Assembly: GCA_904066235.2 (NCBI GenBank) | Contig: CAJFCV020000006.1 | Span: forward strand, 7,564,001-7,628,000 | DNA: 64,000 nucleotides | Direction: 5' to 3' | Source: Bursaphelenchus xylophilus | Lineage: Eukaryota; Nematoda; Chromadorea; Rhabditida; Aphelenchoididae | In this document: in pieces, positions 55,754 through 64,000 of the stretch | Position numbering within the stretch: the stretch's first letter is position 1 | How the letters are laid out: every line of letters starts with the position of its first letter | The notes under the pieces: generated by a model | What the model was told of the DNA's origin: nothing | Seen by the model: only the letters and a program-made list of their open reading frames with translations | Databases searched by the model: none | Position numbers and translations under genes: made by a program

Positions 55754-57593
55754 ATGGAGCCTATATCCGACGATGAAGCCAGGCCAATAATCAAGAGTTA
55801 CATTTTGCCTGACAAAGGAAAGAAGCGAAACAAAAATGAGCTGCGTCCGGAAAAACAACGGCCACAACATCACAATCTACTCATCTTCAAACCGGGTGAT
55901 ATCCCTCGGGTTGGCTGCAACAAGCCTCCAAGAGCCGCAGATGATTATCGAAGCAGACCAGAATTAAAGGTAAGTTTTTTATCATTCTTCGGGTTTAATT
56001 TCTGTATTTCAGAATGCTGCGTATCGTCCAGACCTCCCAGGGATGAACAGTCCCGGACAGAAGGAGAATGCTCCCAGTCTTCCTCAGAATTCTGGAGATT
56101 CAGCGGCGCAACGGAGGCCTGTTCAGGTAGGTGGGAGAGGTTGGACTCGACTAACCTTCCGTTTTCAGTCAACAAAAAGTGGGGCCAAGTCAATACGTCC
56201 TTACATAAACGAAGACCAAAGAAAGTTAAAGGAAGCCGACAAAGAGAAAGTGAGTCCAAGGAATTTAATTTTATTATGATTCACAACGATTTACCTAAAG
56301 TTTACTAAATTTTAGACCAAAAAAATTGTGGCATTAGAGGCTAAAAATACTTCATTGAAGACGGACAAGGCAACACTGAAAGATGAAGTGGGGCAGTTAA
56401 GAGCAAAGATAGAAAAGAAGGAGAAAAAGGTTGAAAGACTGAAGAAAGAATTGAAGGAGAAAGAGGAACTAGCTGAGAAAAATAAGAAGATAGTCAAAGA
56501 GAAGAGCAGTGAACTCAAGAAGGTTCAAGCGCAACTGAAGGAACGTATTGAGGAATTGGATAAGCTTAAGGCTCAAAATGAAAAGCAAGAAAGGGAAGGG
56601 AAAGAATTATATAATCAAATAGAGCAAAAGGACAGGAAAATCGCCGAATTGGAACTCAAACAGGAAGATCTCGAAAAGAAGTTGGGAAATGCTGTTCAGC
56701 AGATGAAGTACCTGCAATTTCTTCAGGAACAGCACCCCACTGCTGATTCTGACATTATGATTTATCAGAAAAAGTTGGCTAATGTAAGGAGTTACTTCAT
56801 TTTATTTGCTTGTATTATTTAAGATATTTGTTATTGTTATTGCAGATGGTTAATGGTAAACGTTCTTTGGAGATCGATATAGAGACTCTGGAGAAGGCCA
56901 ACGGAGATTTACAGAAGAAGATTCGAGAAGGTGCTGCCTTCGAGGAACGTCTTCTTAAGGAGCTTCAGTTCTGCATTAACTTCTGCACACAGTTGGAGTA
57001 TCAAAAACGTGTGTTAATTGGATATTTAAAGGTAGGAAATCTTTATAATCGAAGTCGTGGATAAAATTTTTCCATCTTGAATTTTAATTCTAAATTTCCT
57101 TGGCTCTGATAAAATTGACTGGGTGTAATAATTTTTTATGGTGATTTTTTTGCAGAAGGATTATGTTGCGAAGAAGAAAGCAGTTTCGACACAGGCATCA
57201 ACTGAAAAGAAGACAACTGCACAGGCTCCAGCGCAAGTTGTGAAGATCGGTTCTCCAGATGAACCATCTCTGTTCAACGAAGTACCCCTTTCATTAGATC
57301 AGAGGCTTCAGAATCCAACTCAAGCAGCCGTTCCGAAGCCCATAGAGGCAGCGGGATCACCAAGACCGACGGTCAAGAGACCAGCAACGGATGATGGTCC
57401 GTCATCGACCTTCAAGAGACCAGCTGAGATCAAGAAGATAAAGAACGAACACCAGGATGAGGTTATTGTTGTCAAGACAGTCAAGGCAAGGCCAACGAAG
57501 AATGTCGTCCAGGTAAAGCCAGCACCCCTGTCTCCTCCTCCGTTCTCTTCTCCAACTCCGTCTTTTGTACCTAACGCTCAAAGTCGGTTCTAA
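55754..57593 (+). CDS. Coiled-coil protein with Pro/Lys-rich tail, uncharacterised
   Basis: Six exons: 55754-55969, 56013-56126, 56169-56249, 56316-56783, 56846-57031 and 57156-57593; all phase 0, 500 residues. The N-terminus (MEPISDDEARPIIKSYILPD) is followed by a basic, Pro-rich region. Residues about 135-350 are a strong coiled coil (KKIVALEAKNTSLKTDKATL onward) ending in a more conserved-looking helix, RLLKELQFCINFCTQLEYQK followed by RVLIGYL. The tail is Pro/Ala/Lys-rich with KRPATDDGPSSTFKRPAEIK, which may be a bipartite nuclear signal, and ends LSPPPFSSPTPSFVPNAQSR. I do not recognise the family. All introns being phase 0 fits a coiled coil built by exon addition. A nuclear structural role is a guess. 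Confidence 0.65.
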
Positions 57594-58126
57594 ATAAATA
57601 ATCCATCTTTTCTCAATCTATTCGATCTAACACTTATTGAGTGCAAGGGTTGATGGGAGGTTTCTCTTGAACAAAGAAAAGGATTTATTTTAAAAATGTT
57701 TTAACTTGAAGGTTGAATAACCAAGATACGATAAAAATTAGTTGATCTGAGTCATCGCGGTTCCAGTAAAGCACTCATTAAGTTTAGGTCTTCACATAAG
57801 GTAAAAGAATTGTTCTAGAAGATTATCTCTTCACATTTGTCTTCAAAAAATCTAAAAAATTAGACTATATATCAGTCTTTTAAATTTAAATATATCAGTC
57901 ATCGATATGTTTTTAATCGTTTTTACTTAACCAATCAGATGAATTTTGAAGTCTTAACTCTTTCTAGACAGTAATCCTTTTACTTGGTTAACCAAATTTA
58001 AACTTATGTAATCTTTTTATTAGTTTTACAGCAGCTACATTGACTGCAATATACTCCGTATACACGCTCTTTTAGTCAATAAAAAAGTTTTTTGACCGCA
58101 AAATATGAGTATTCATTCTATGGTTT
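57594..58126. other. Convergent intergenic region
   Basis: AT-rich 3' flanks of the coiled-coil gene (+) and the small membrane gene (-). A polyA-type aataaa lies right after the coiled-coil stop (taaataaataat). No gene or repeat is seen. Confidence 0.5.
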
Positions 58127-58594
58127 TTACATTTCCCATTTAACATCTGGATTCCCTCGGACCTTGTTGTAACTCCAGAAGAGTAATTTCTTGAGACTTT
58201 CGCTCCTTGTTTCAATTAGAAACCAGTAAATCAAGGCTGAAATGGGAGGTCCAATTGTTGCTCCTATTACAATTGATCGTCTCATTGCATAAAATGCAAA
58301 TGAGGATGTTGTGCTACCTCCAATTACGGCTGAACAGAGACCAGAACTCGACATTCGAGGGAGTTGTTTTGTCGCCAGTAATGAGAAAATCAGGGAGACT
58401 ACTAAAAATCACTTACTTGATTCAAAATACTTTATTTTTGCCTTACAAAAAGCCTTAAATTGAGATCCGAATCCGTAAAATCCAAGGTTGTATCCAACAT
58501 TGGCCGACAGACCCAACAATCCCATCTGGCCACATATGATTCCGATGCCCAGGGAAGCCGCTAACACTGGTGCAACGATGGTCTCGTATATCAT
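58127..58594 (-). CDS. Small multi-pass membrane protein, uncharacterised
   Basis: Two exons, 58594-58447 and 58401-58127, joined by a 45-nt intron (TTTTT|gtaaggc ... tttttag|TAGTC) with correct phase; 140 residues. Hydrophobic segments are about residues 5-25 (IVAPVLAASLGIGIICGQMG), 47-62 (AFLVSLIFSLLA), 70-90 (SSGLCSAVIGGSTTSSFAFY) and 95-112 (IVIGATIGPPISALIYWFLI). The tail is basic (RSESLKKLLFWSYNKVRG). Small Gly-rich helices of this sort occur in mitochondrial or ER membrane proteins, but I see no specific family. Confidence 0.55.
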
Positions 58595-58762
58595 ATAGAG
58601 AAGAGTGATAAGAACAGGGAATAGTCAGCGAAATAAATTCGGAAAACAAACAGATTTGAATGTATAGTCGGTTAACATAAATAATATCAAATCATACTTT
58701 AAGTCTATGAGAGAAGGCTCTATTGTGATCTCAGAGACCCTTTTTAATTCGAGAGGTATTCA

Positions 58763-59180
58763 ATGTCGGGAGATGAGAACAAACAATGGATGACAAGGTT
58801 TTTATTTATGTCATTCATTCCCTTCCCATTGGCGCAATGTCATAGAAAGTGGGGCATAAATTTGCTCTTATGTTGGTATGTCGGCATAGCATACTACCTA
58901 ATTTTGCTGCCTCGACGGTTTCTCTGGGCCATACATTTGTTGTCAACAGGAAAATAACGTGTATAAGGTCATAAATAAAATGGAAAAAGAACTCCTGAAA
59001 GTTCCGAAAGGAACGGTCTTATTATTCCCCGAGGCAATGAATGGTTTCTTCATTGTCGTCAAGGTGATCCGAAAGACTTCATCTTTCTCCCCGACTTGCC
59101 GTCATTCCAGTAATTACATCAGTTATATTGGGCGTAAACAATATCCCCGAATTTATTTTGGCCCCAATTTAAACGCCTGG
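58763..59180 (+). pseudogene. Decayed PlsC-type (AGPAT-like) acyltransferase fragment
   Basis: Frame pieces resemble lysophosphatidic acid acyltransferase: KVINKMEKELLKVPKGTVLL followed by FPEAMNG corresponds to the FPEGTRN acyl-acceptor motif and its preceding helix. In a shifted frame RLAVIPVITSVILGVNN matches the following vPViPV segment. The NHxxxxD catalytic motif is absent, stops and a frameshift separate the pieces, and FPEG is altered to FPEA. I therefore call a pseudogene relic. Alternatively these are poorly spliced exons of a real gene. Confidence 0.45.
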
Positions 59181-59287
59181 ATTGTTCCGGAGAACGGCCC
59201 CGACTTCTATTCAGGAACATTCGACGTACCGCCGCAGTCCCGTGAACGACTCTTTTGGTGTTTGTACATTTGTTTTGCCCTCCAAAA

Positions 59288-59796
59288 ATGGTATGTAATA
59301 GTATCAGTAAAGTTAAGGAACGCCTTTCCAGCCGTTCGGTCAGATTGTCACTGAACCTGCGCGTGCCAAACGATCCTTCGTCTACTGTTATATCTGCGGT
59401 CGGATGTTTGGGACCAAGTCAATTGATATTCATCAACCTCAATGTCTTCAGAAATGGAGGTTGGAGAACCAGAAACTCCCCAAACATCAACGGAGAACTG
59501 AACCCGTTCAGCCAGAGATTGTCAGACATGGTAAGGCTACTGTAGTTTTTCAGCTTATAATTGGATTGAATAAATTAAATATTTACATTTTAGCCGATGG
59601 TCAGGTGAATCATGATGCCACAAATGCAGCCATGTATGAGGCCGCCCAGCTCCAACTAGTTGGCTGTGAACATTGTGGTCGCACCTTTCAACCAGATCGT
59701 TTACCCATTCATCAACGAAGTTGTACAGCAGAAAGACCCCATAAGGGATTGGTGGGGGCCTTGAAATCACGGAACTCATCACCCGCTAGATACTAG
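59288..59796 (+). CDS. C2HC-type zinc-finger protein (ZC2HC1/ZNF474-like)
   Basis: Exons 59288-59290 (the ATG alone, immediately followed by gtatgt), 59332-59530 and 59594-59796; phases close, 134 residues. It has two C2HC fingers: VYCYICGRMFGTKSIDIHQP with PQCLQKW (C-x2-C-x12-H-x3-C type), and GCEHCGRTFQPDRLPIHQRS with the closing Cys. The spacer QKWRLENQKLPKHQRR after finger 1 is the family hallmark. Members occur in flagellated and sensory cells of animals; the molecular function is poorly defined. A start exon consisting only of the ATG is unusual; another start upstream cannot be excluded, though the region 5' of it is the acyltransferase relic. Confidence 0.78.
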
Positions 59797-60135
59797 TCGC
59801 CTTTAAAAAAAGACGACGTCTTTTTAACCTTCATCAGATTTTTTTCTTGATTTGTGCAAACTGTAGTAAAAGTAGTCTCTATCGAAGTTGGTTTCCCATT
59901 TACAAAAAAGTCAGTGTTTAGTAATAATACTTTATTGACAATAAAATTAAGATATAAAAACCGGGACAAACTTAATAGAATTAGTGAAGGAGAACTCGAA
60001 TGTACAGAAAATAGAACTTTCCAAGTGCGTTCAGCCAGGACGTTCGAAAGCAAATCATGCCCATATCAGTGATCGAGGGGAGGTATTCGGAATGCCCTCA
60101 GGGGAGCATGGAGTGAGATGAGAGTGTGAATGGCC
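59797..60135. other. Convergent intergenic region
   Basis: 3' flanks of the zinc-finger gene (+) and the Gln-rich gene (-). The first bases after the zinc-finger stop form a small hairpin (aaaaaaagacgacgtcttttt, about 59804-59824) that could be part of its 3' end. A plus-strand aataaaat occurs at about 59939. Confidence 0.45.
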
Positions 60136-63100
60136 TCAGGAAGACTCGGAGGAAGGGGCATCAACCTTTATCTTCTTGCTCTCCGAAGGCCCATCCTCAT
60201 TGTTGTTCTGCAAGGCGCCTTCAGCTCCCGGCTGGGTGGAACGAGGTCTCTGACTGTTGGCTGGACTGAGAGTCGCCACTTTCTGTTGAATGTCCTGAGG
60301 CTGTTCGCTTCTGGATCTCGAATCGCTGATTCCAATTGGACAAGAATCGACTGGAGATTGGGTAGTGGTGGGTGGGTGGAGGCTGGGGGATCCCCGGCGG
60401 ATCATCGAGAAATCCCGATCCTTCTCCAACTTCTCTCGTGCCTGACGAAAGATGGGATCAATGGGACGAGAAGAGTAGTCGATTGGTCGACCATTGTGAT
60501 CTATCGGGAGACCAACTCCCTGACTTTGCACTTGGCTCTTAATCTGCGTCAAACAAGAGTTCACGTAATTAATCATCGATGGAATCTGGAAACGATCACA
60601 TTACAATTTATCAACACAAAAGTCATACAAAATTAGACTTACAGGTTTATCGGCGCTTTTCTTTTTCTCTGCCTCCTTCTCCAAACTCATCAGATTCACC
60701 CCGGATTTTCGTTGAACTCTGTCGGGGGACTCAGCCGGTTCACCTTTGGGTGATCCTCCCTTTCCATTCTTCCCGTGCATTTGTTGCTGCAGAGATCTCT
60801 TAAAGGCCTCGGTGAAGTGTTGTTCGGAAGTTTGGAGTATTGATTCGGGTTTAATTTCACTCAGTTCTGAGTTATTTGAATGGTTATTACTTTCCCCGGT
60901 TAATCCAGAGTTCCCACTGGTTAGAGAACGCGTTGCGCTTTGGGCTAAGGCTGGCTGAAAATTAAATAAATAAAAATAAAACATTGTGTCAGGACTGGCA
61001 AACATCGAAATAGACTCACGAATTTGGCATAAGGAGAAGTTCCCGCCAATAAATGAGCATCGGGATTGTCGTTGACCAGAGGATTCGAGCTCGCGGCACT
61101 CGTTGCAGGCAATTTGGAGGGATTCATAAAGGTCGACGCAACCATTGCTGCACTCAATTGAGCTGCCAGTGAAGGCACTTGACCATTTACTCCTCCAAAT
61201 TGACTGACCAGAGCATTCGCTACAGCCACAGCAGCTGTATCTTGACTAGAAGACATTGCTGAAGACTGGGAAGGGGTCCCATTCGAATGGTTGTTGGGCG
61301 TCTGATTCGATGAATTGGCCTCATTTCCTTTAGGGGGACTGTTCTGACTACGACTGGCTACATCGGCCACGGCTCCGCGCACAATTGCAGTCGGCTTCAT
61401 CCGATCTGCTTGATCTTGGGCATCTTTCTGAAAAGGAAAGGATGATACGGATAAAATGATTACGGTAATATTTGATTGCATCATCATGCTATAGGAAGAG
61501 AGATGATCGAACAAACATTCATGATGATGCAATCAACTGTCCCAATTAAATCCCCGGCACACCTGAGGAAAAGTAGAGCCAGCCGAGGTCGTCAAGGCGA
61601 CTCCGCCCGTGTCTTGATCCCGGCTTGGGACGGAGGGTCGGGGCGCAGGGTCAACGGGTACCTGAGCCGTGAGGGTCTTGTTTGGTTGCTGGAAACTCAG
61701 ACCAATCCCACCGAGATTCTGTTGTTGGAGAAGCTGTTGGATCTGCACCGAGCCTGTCAGATCGCTCAAGGAGACGGGCTGCGGGCGAAGCACCTGCAAC
61801 GACAACCTCGTCTAGCGTCAGGAAAATCTTCTAAACTAAGGACGGCCCGGGTTGAGCCCTGCTGAAGTTATCTACACCCCCTACTCACTTCGGGCTCTTG
61901 ATTATGATTTCTCTGTTGGTTATGTGTTTGATGACCTTGTTGAGCAGCTTGTTGTTGACGTTGCAAGATGGCTAGAGGGGTGCTTTGAGGTGCTGATGTG
62001 TTCACTCCTCTTGCTGAAAGTTAAAATTGATATCAGTGCTAAGCGCAGACTCACCTGAGACAGTTCCGAGTAATGAATTCTGAATTAATAAGTTCTCCAT
62101 GGGTTCGTTTTTGATCTGAAGGCCTTGAGACTTGTTTAACTAAAATTTGAATAAATTGTATTTTTACAACAACTTACTATACTATTAGCTAAATCCTTTT
62201 GCAATTGAAATGCCGATCGGGGATCGGTTACGGCACTGGTTGAGCCTGGCAACGGGGTTCCAACTGGTTTCCCCGATGTCAAATCTTGGCTATTTCTGAA
62301 AGAAAAGTAGATTATAACGAACCCCGAGAACTCTATATGCAAGTTAAACTCACTTTAAAAGCATCTGTTGATACAAAAGATCCTGGTTGGACAAACTGGA
62401 CATCAACTGCCCTTGCTGCCCCAACTGAGAGGCTACTGACACATTACTATTGGTTGGCTGTTGATGATTTTGGCCGGGTTGAAGTTGAAAATGTTCACGA
62501 AGAAGGATTTGACGTGCATGATGAACACCAAAATTGAAGAAAAACCTTAACGTGTTCATATCATGAAGCGGGAGATCCATTCCACTGGGCAGAGCTGAGG
62601 CTTGGGCATCTAGATTCACCTTCTGATAGGTGCTCATATCAAAGTGAGGAACATGAACTGCGGGCTGGAAGATGGGCCAAGGCAAGGAACCGTTCTCGGC
62701 TCCATTTATCGTTGAATTTAATGAGGATTGAGGAGCTTGAGATGAGGCTACATGCACTTGATGTTGGGCTTGATTCAACGCCTGGAGATTGAAGTTGAGA
62801 TTGGAATGGGCGTTCACTGTAAAAATCACATGAATGGTGTTGTAAATATCGATAAACTATCACAAACCACGATTCCAAAGAAACCCCCGATGTCTACACA
62901 AACTTTGAATTCGTTCTGTAGACAAGAATTGTCAGCAATTTGCGCAATCAATATTGACGAATTCGAACAGATAGAAGGTCTCCAAAAAATGAAAAAAAAA
63001 AATAAAGATAAACTCACATTGCCCCAATCCAGAGACATTCGAGGCATTACTCGAATTCAGAAGCTGTGCTGGATTTGTGACAGCTGCCAATAATTGCTGA

Positions 63101-63255
63101 TTTGGAGTCTGGGCAAAGGATTGGAGCTGATTGTTTTGGAAAGAACTCTGGATGAATTGAATGACTTGGGGAATGGGGATGCCTGCGGCCAACGCCCCTT
63201 GGATCACCGAATCCAGACCGAGTCCGTTCTCCTTCCCTTGAAGACTCTGGTCCAT
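60136..63255 (-). CDS. Gln/Ser/Asn-rich probable nuclear protein (809 residues)
   Basis: Nine exons: 63255-63018, 62816-62354, 62295-62178, 62139-62055, 62013-61889, 61793-61563, 61427-61020, 60954-60643 and 60585-60136; phases close. Most of the chain is low-complexity Gln/Asn/Ser/Pro sequence typical of transcriptional co-regulators. The best candidate for an ordered segment is around residues 150-200: LPLHDMNTLRFFFNFGVHHA followed by RQILLREHFQ, an amphipathic helical stretch. A second is near the C-terminus: PSMINYVNSCLTQIKSQ, then GVGLPIDHNGRPIDYSSRPI, then DPIFRQAREKLEKDRDF. The C-terminal end has a basic SESKKIKVD sequence suitable as a nuclear signal. No DNA-binding domain is recognised, and I do not assign a family. 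Several donors are GTGAG type, unlike the GTAAG type elsewhere. Confidence 0.7.
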
Positions 63256-63987
63256 ATTCTAGCCTTTCCTAGAAGTTTTAAGTCTCTTCAGACTGTTTCT
63301 TGCCCACTCTCCCGTCTCTCTGAAAGGTAATTGTTAACACACTACGAACGTCGTGCAATTCCACAGCCCTGAGGGCATTAGTCACGCGGTCTGTCAACAA
63401 AAAATAATTCTCTTATCGATCAGCGAAGGAGGGTCAAGTGAGTAGTGCAAAGAACCAGAAACAAGGTACGGGGCCGGGATGGTTGGTTGATGAAGACAAA
63501 CACGTGTGCAAGTCGAATATAAACATACTTTCTCCTTTTTTCGCTCGCTCTCTCGCTCCCTTCGTCTGCCTATCAGCCAGCCCCATGAGGCCGGCTTCGA
63601 AAACGGCGTTTCGCGAGTGCACCGAGAAAGTTTTCAATCTTCAAATTCGTTGAAACAAATGCGAAATCACCGATTACTACGGCTTGCAAATGATTGTAAA
63701 ATACGTAACCAAAGCAAGCATAGAAAGTATCTTTTCCACAAAGAGGATGACAAACAATACTACAAAACAGAGACCAAACAGCCTTTGTATCCTTTGGAAG
63801 ACACGTGATCCGCTCGAAATTACCGTATTTTAATTTAAACACGTTGATGTCGAGTTTGGAAAACAAGTCATCATGACTAAAACATGGTCATCAAGGAGAA
63901 AAGTGGGCGGAGTTTGGCAAGGATAAAACAATAACAAAAGAAGCGATCAGACGATAGAGAACCAGAGTAAGAGAGGCACAAAGACCA
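63256..63987. other. Upstream region of the Gln-rich gene
   Basis: About 730 bp between the Gln-rich gene start (-) and a possible plus-strand start at the edge. It includes pyrimidine-rich ctcgctctctcgctc-type sequence near 63540-63560. Frames on both strands here lack support. Confidence 0.4.
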
Positions 63988-64000
63988 TGAGGTTCGAAGG
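63988..64000 (+). CDS. Possible start of a plus-strand gene at the right edge
   Basis: ATGAGGTTCGAAGG begins at 63988 after agaggcacaaagacc, a reasonable start context, and the 5' flank (gataaaacaataacaaaag) could be a 5' UTR. Only four codons are visible, so this is a weak call. Confidence 0.2.

Noticed and set aside
58387..58410. An apparent 15- or 18-nt intron between the two exons of the small membrane-protein gene
   Set aside because: Both ultra-short options keep phase, but a normal 45-nt intron with the strong donor gtaaggc at 58446 and the same acceptor region also keeps phase, so the ordinary explanation wins.

Overview
The window is eukaryotic and almost certainly nematode. Genes are split by many short GT-AG introns (mostly 35-60 nt), both strands are densely used, and several products have nematode-specific signatures: a sperm-type PP1 phosphatase of the GSP-3/GSP-4 kind, a MEC-3-type LIM-homeodomain factor, a nematode Hippo/MST kinase and a C2HC zinc-finger protein. 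Several start codons lie just 3' of an acceptor (for example near 2.5 kb, 7.4 kb, 11.4 kb, 28.7 kb and 42.2 kb), as expected where spliced-leader trans-splicing occurs. I cannot name the species. The mixture of ttttag and tttcag acceptors and the many inverted-repeat elements suggest a non-Caenorhabditis lineage.

Layout. 0-10 kb: a calmodulin-like EF-hand gene (-), a Bax-inhibitor/TMBIM membrane protein (+), PP1 (+), a short secreted ZP-domain protein (-), an RMD-1/RMDN microtubule-dynamics protein (+) and a zeta-class glutathione transferase (+). 10-14 kb: a small secreted peptide precursor (-) with about 2.6 kb of non-coding DNA 5' of it. 14-19 kb: a 16-exon MATH/coiled-coil gene (-). 19-21.7 kb: a repeat-rich block, with a Tc1-like remnant holding a long minisatellite hairpin, then a 1.1-kb fold-back element inside the last intron of a DENN-domain gene (20.4-24 kb, -). 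25.4-26 kb: a small orphan gene (-). 27.6-30.5 kb: a small heat-shock protein gene (+) with two alternative 3' terminal exons. 30.8-34.7 kb: ATP-citrate lyase (-). 35.8-38.0 kb: splicing factor SF3A3 (-) with a MITE 10 bp 5' of its ATG. 39-40.8 kb: Hippo/MST kinase (+). 41-42.2 kb: a membrane-anchored spermidine-synthase-like methyltransferase (-). 44.2-46.3 kb: a type II membrane protein with a fibrinogen-related domain (-). 47.6-48.3 kb: a small single-pass membrane protein (+). 48.7-50 kb: mec-3 (-). 51.3-53.9 kb and 55.8-57.6 kb: two coiled-coil proteins (+). 58.1-58.6 kb: a small multi-pass membrane protein (-). 58.8-59.8 kb: a decayed PlsC-type acyltransferase followed by a C2HC zinc-finger gene (+). 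60.1-63.3 kb: a Gln/Ser-rich probable nuclear protein (-). A possible gene start lies at the right edge.

There is no operon-like functional cluster; this is ordinary mixed nematode gene space. The more unusual features are the sHSP gene, where one phase-1 donor fits either a 10-cysteine basic tail or an Arg/Ser-rich tail; the candidate amidated-peptide precursor; an ATP-citrate-lyase exon junction that canonical GT-AG splicing cannot join in frame; and at least five independent inverted-repeat element families, mostly in introns and one on a promoter. Exon boundaries given here were chosen by hand from splice signals and reading-phase bookkeeping, and have not been checked against transcripts.
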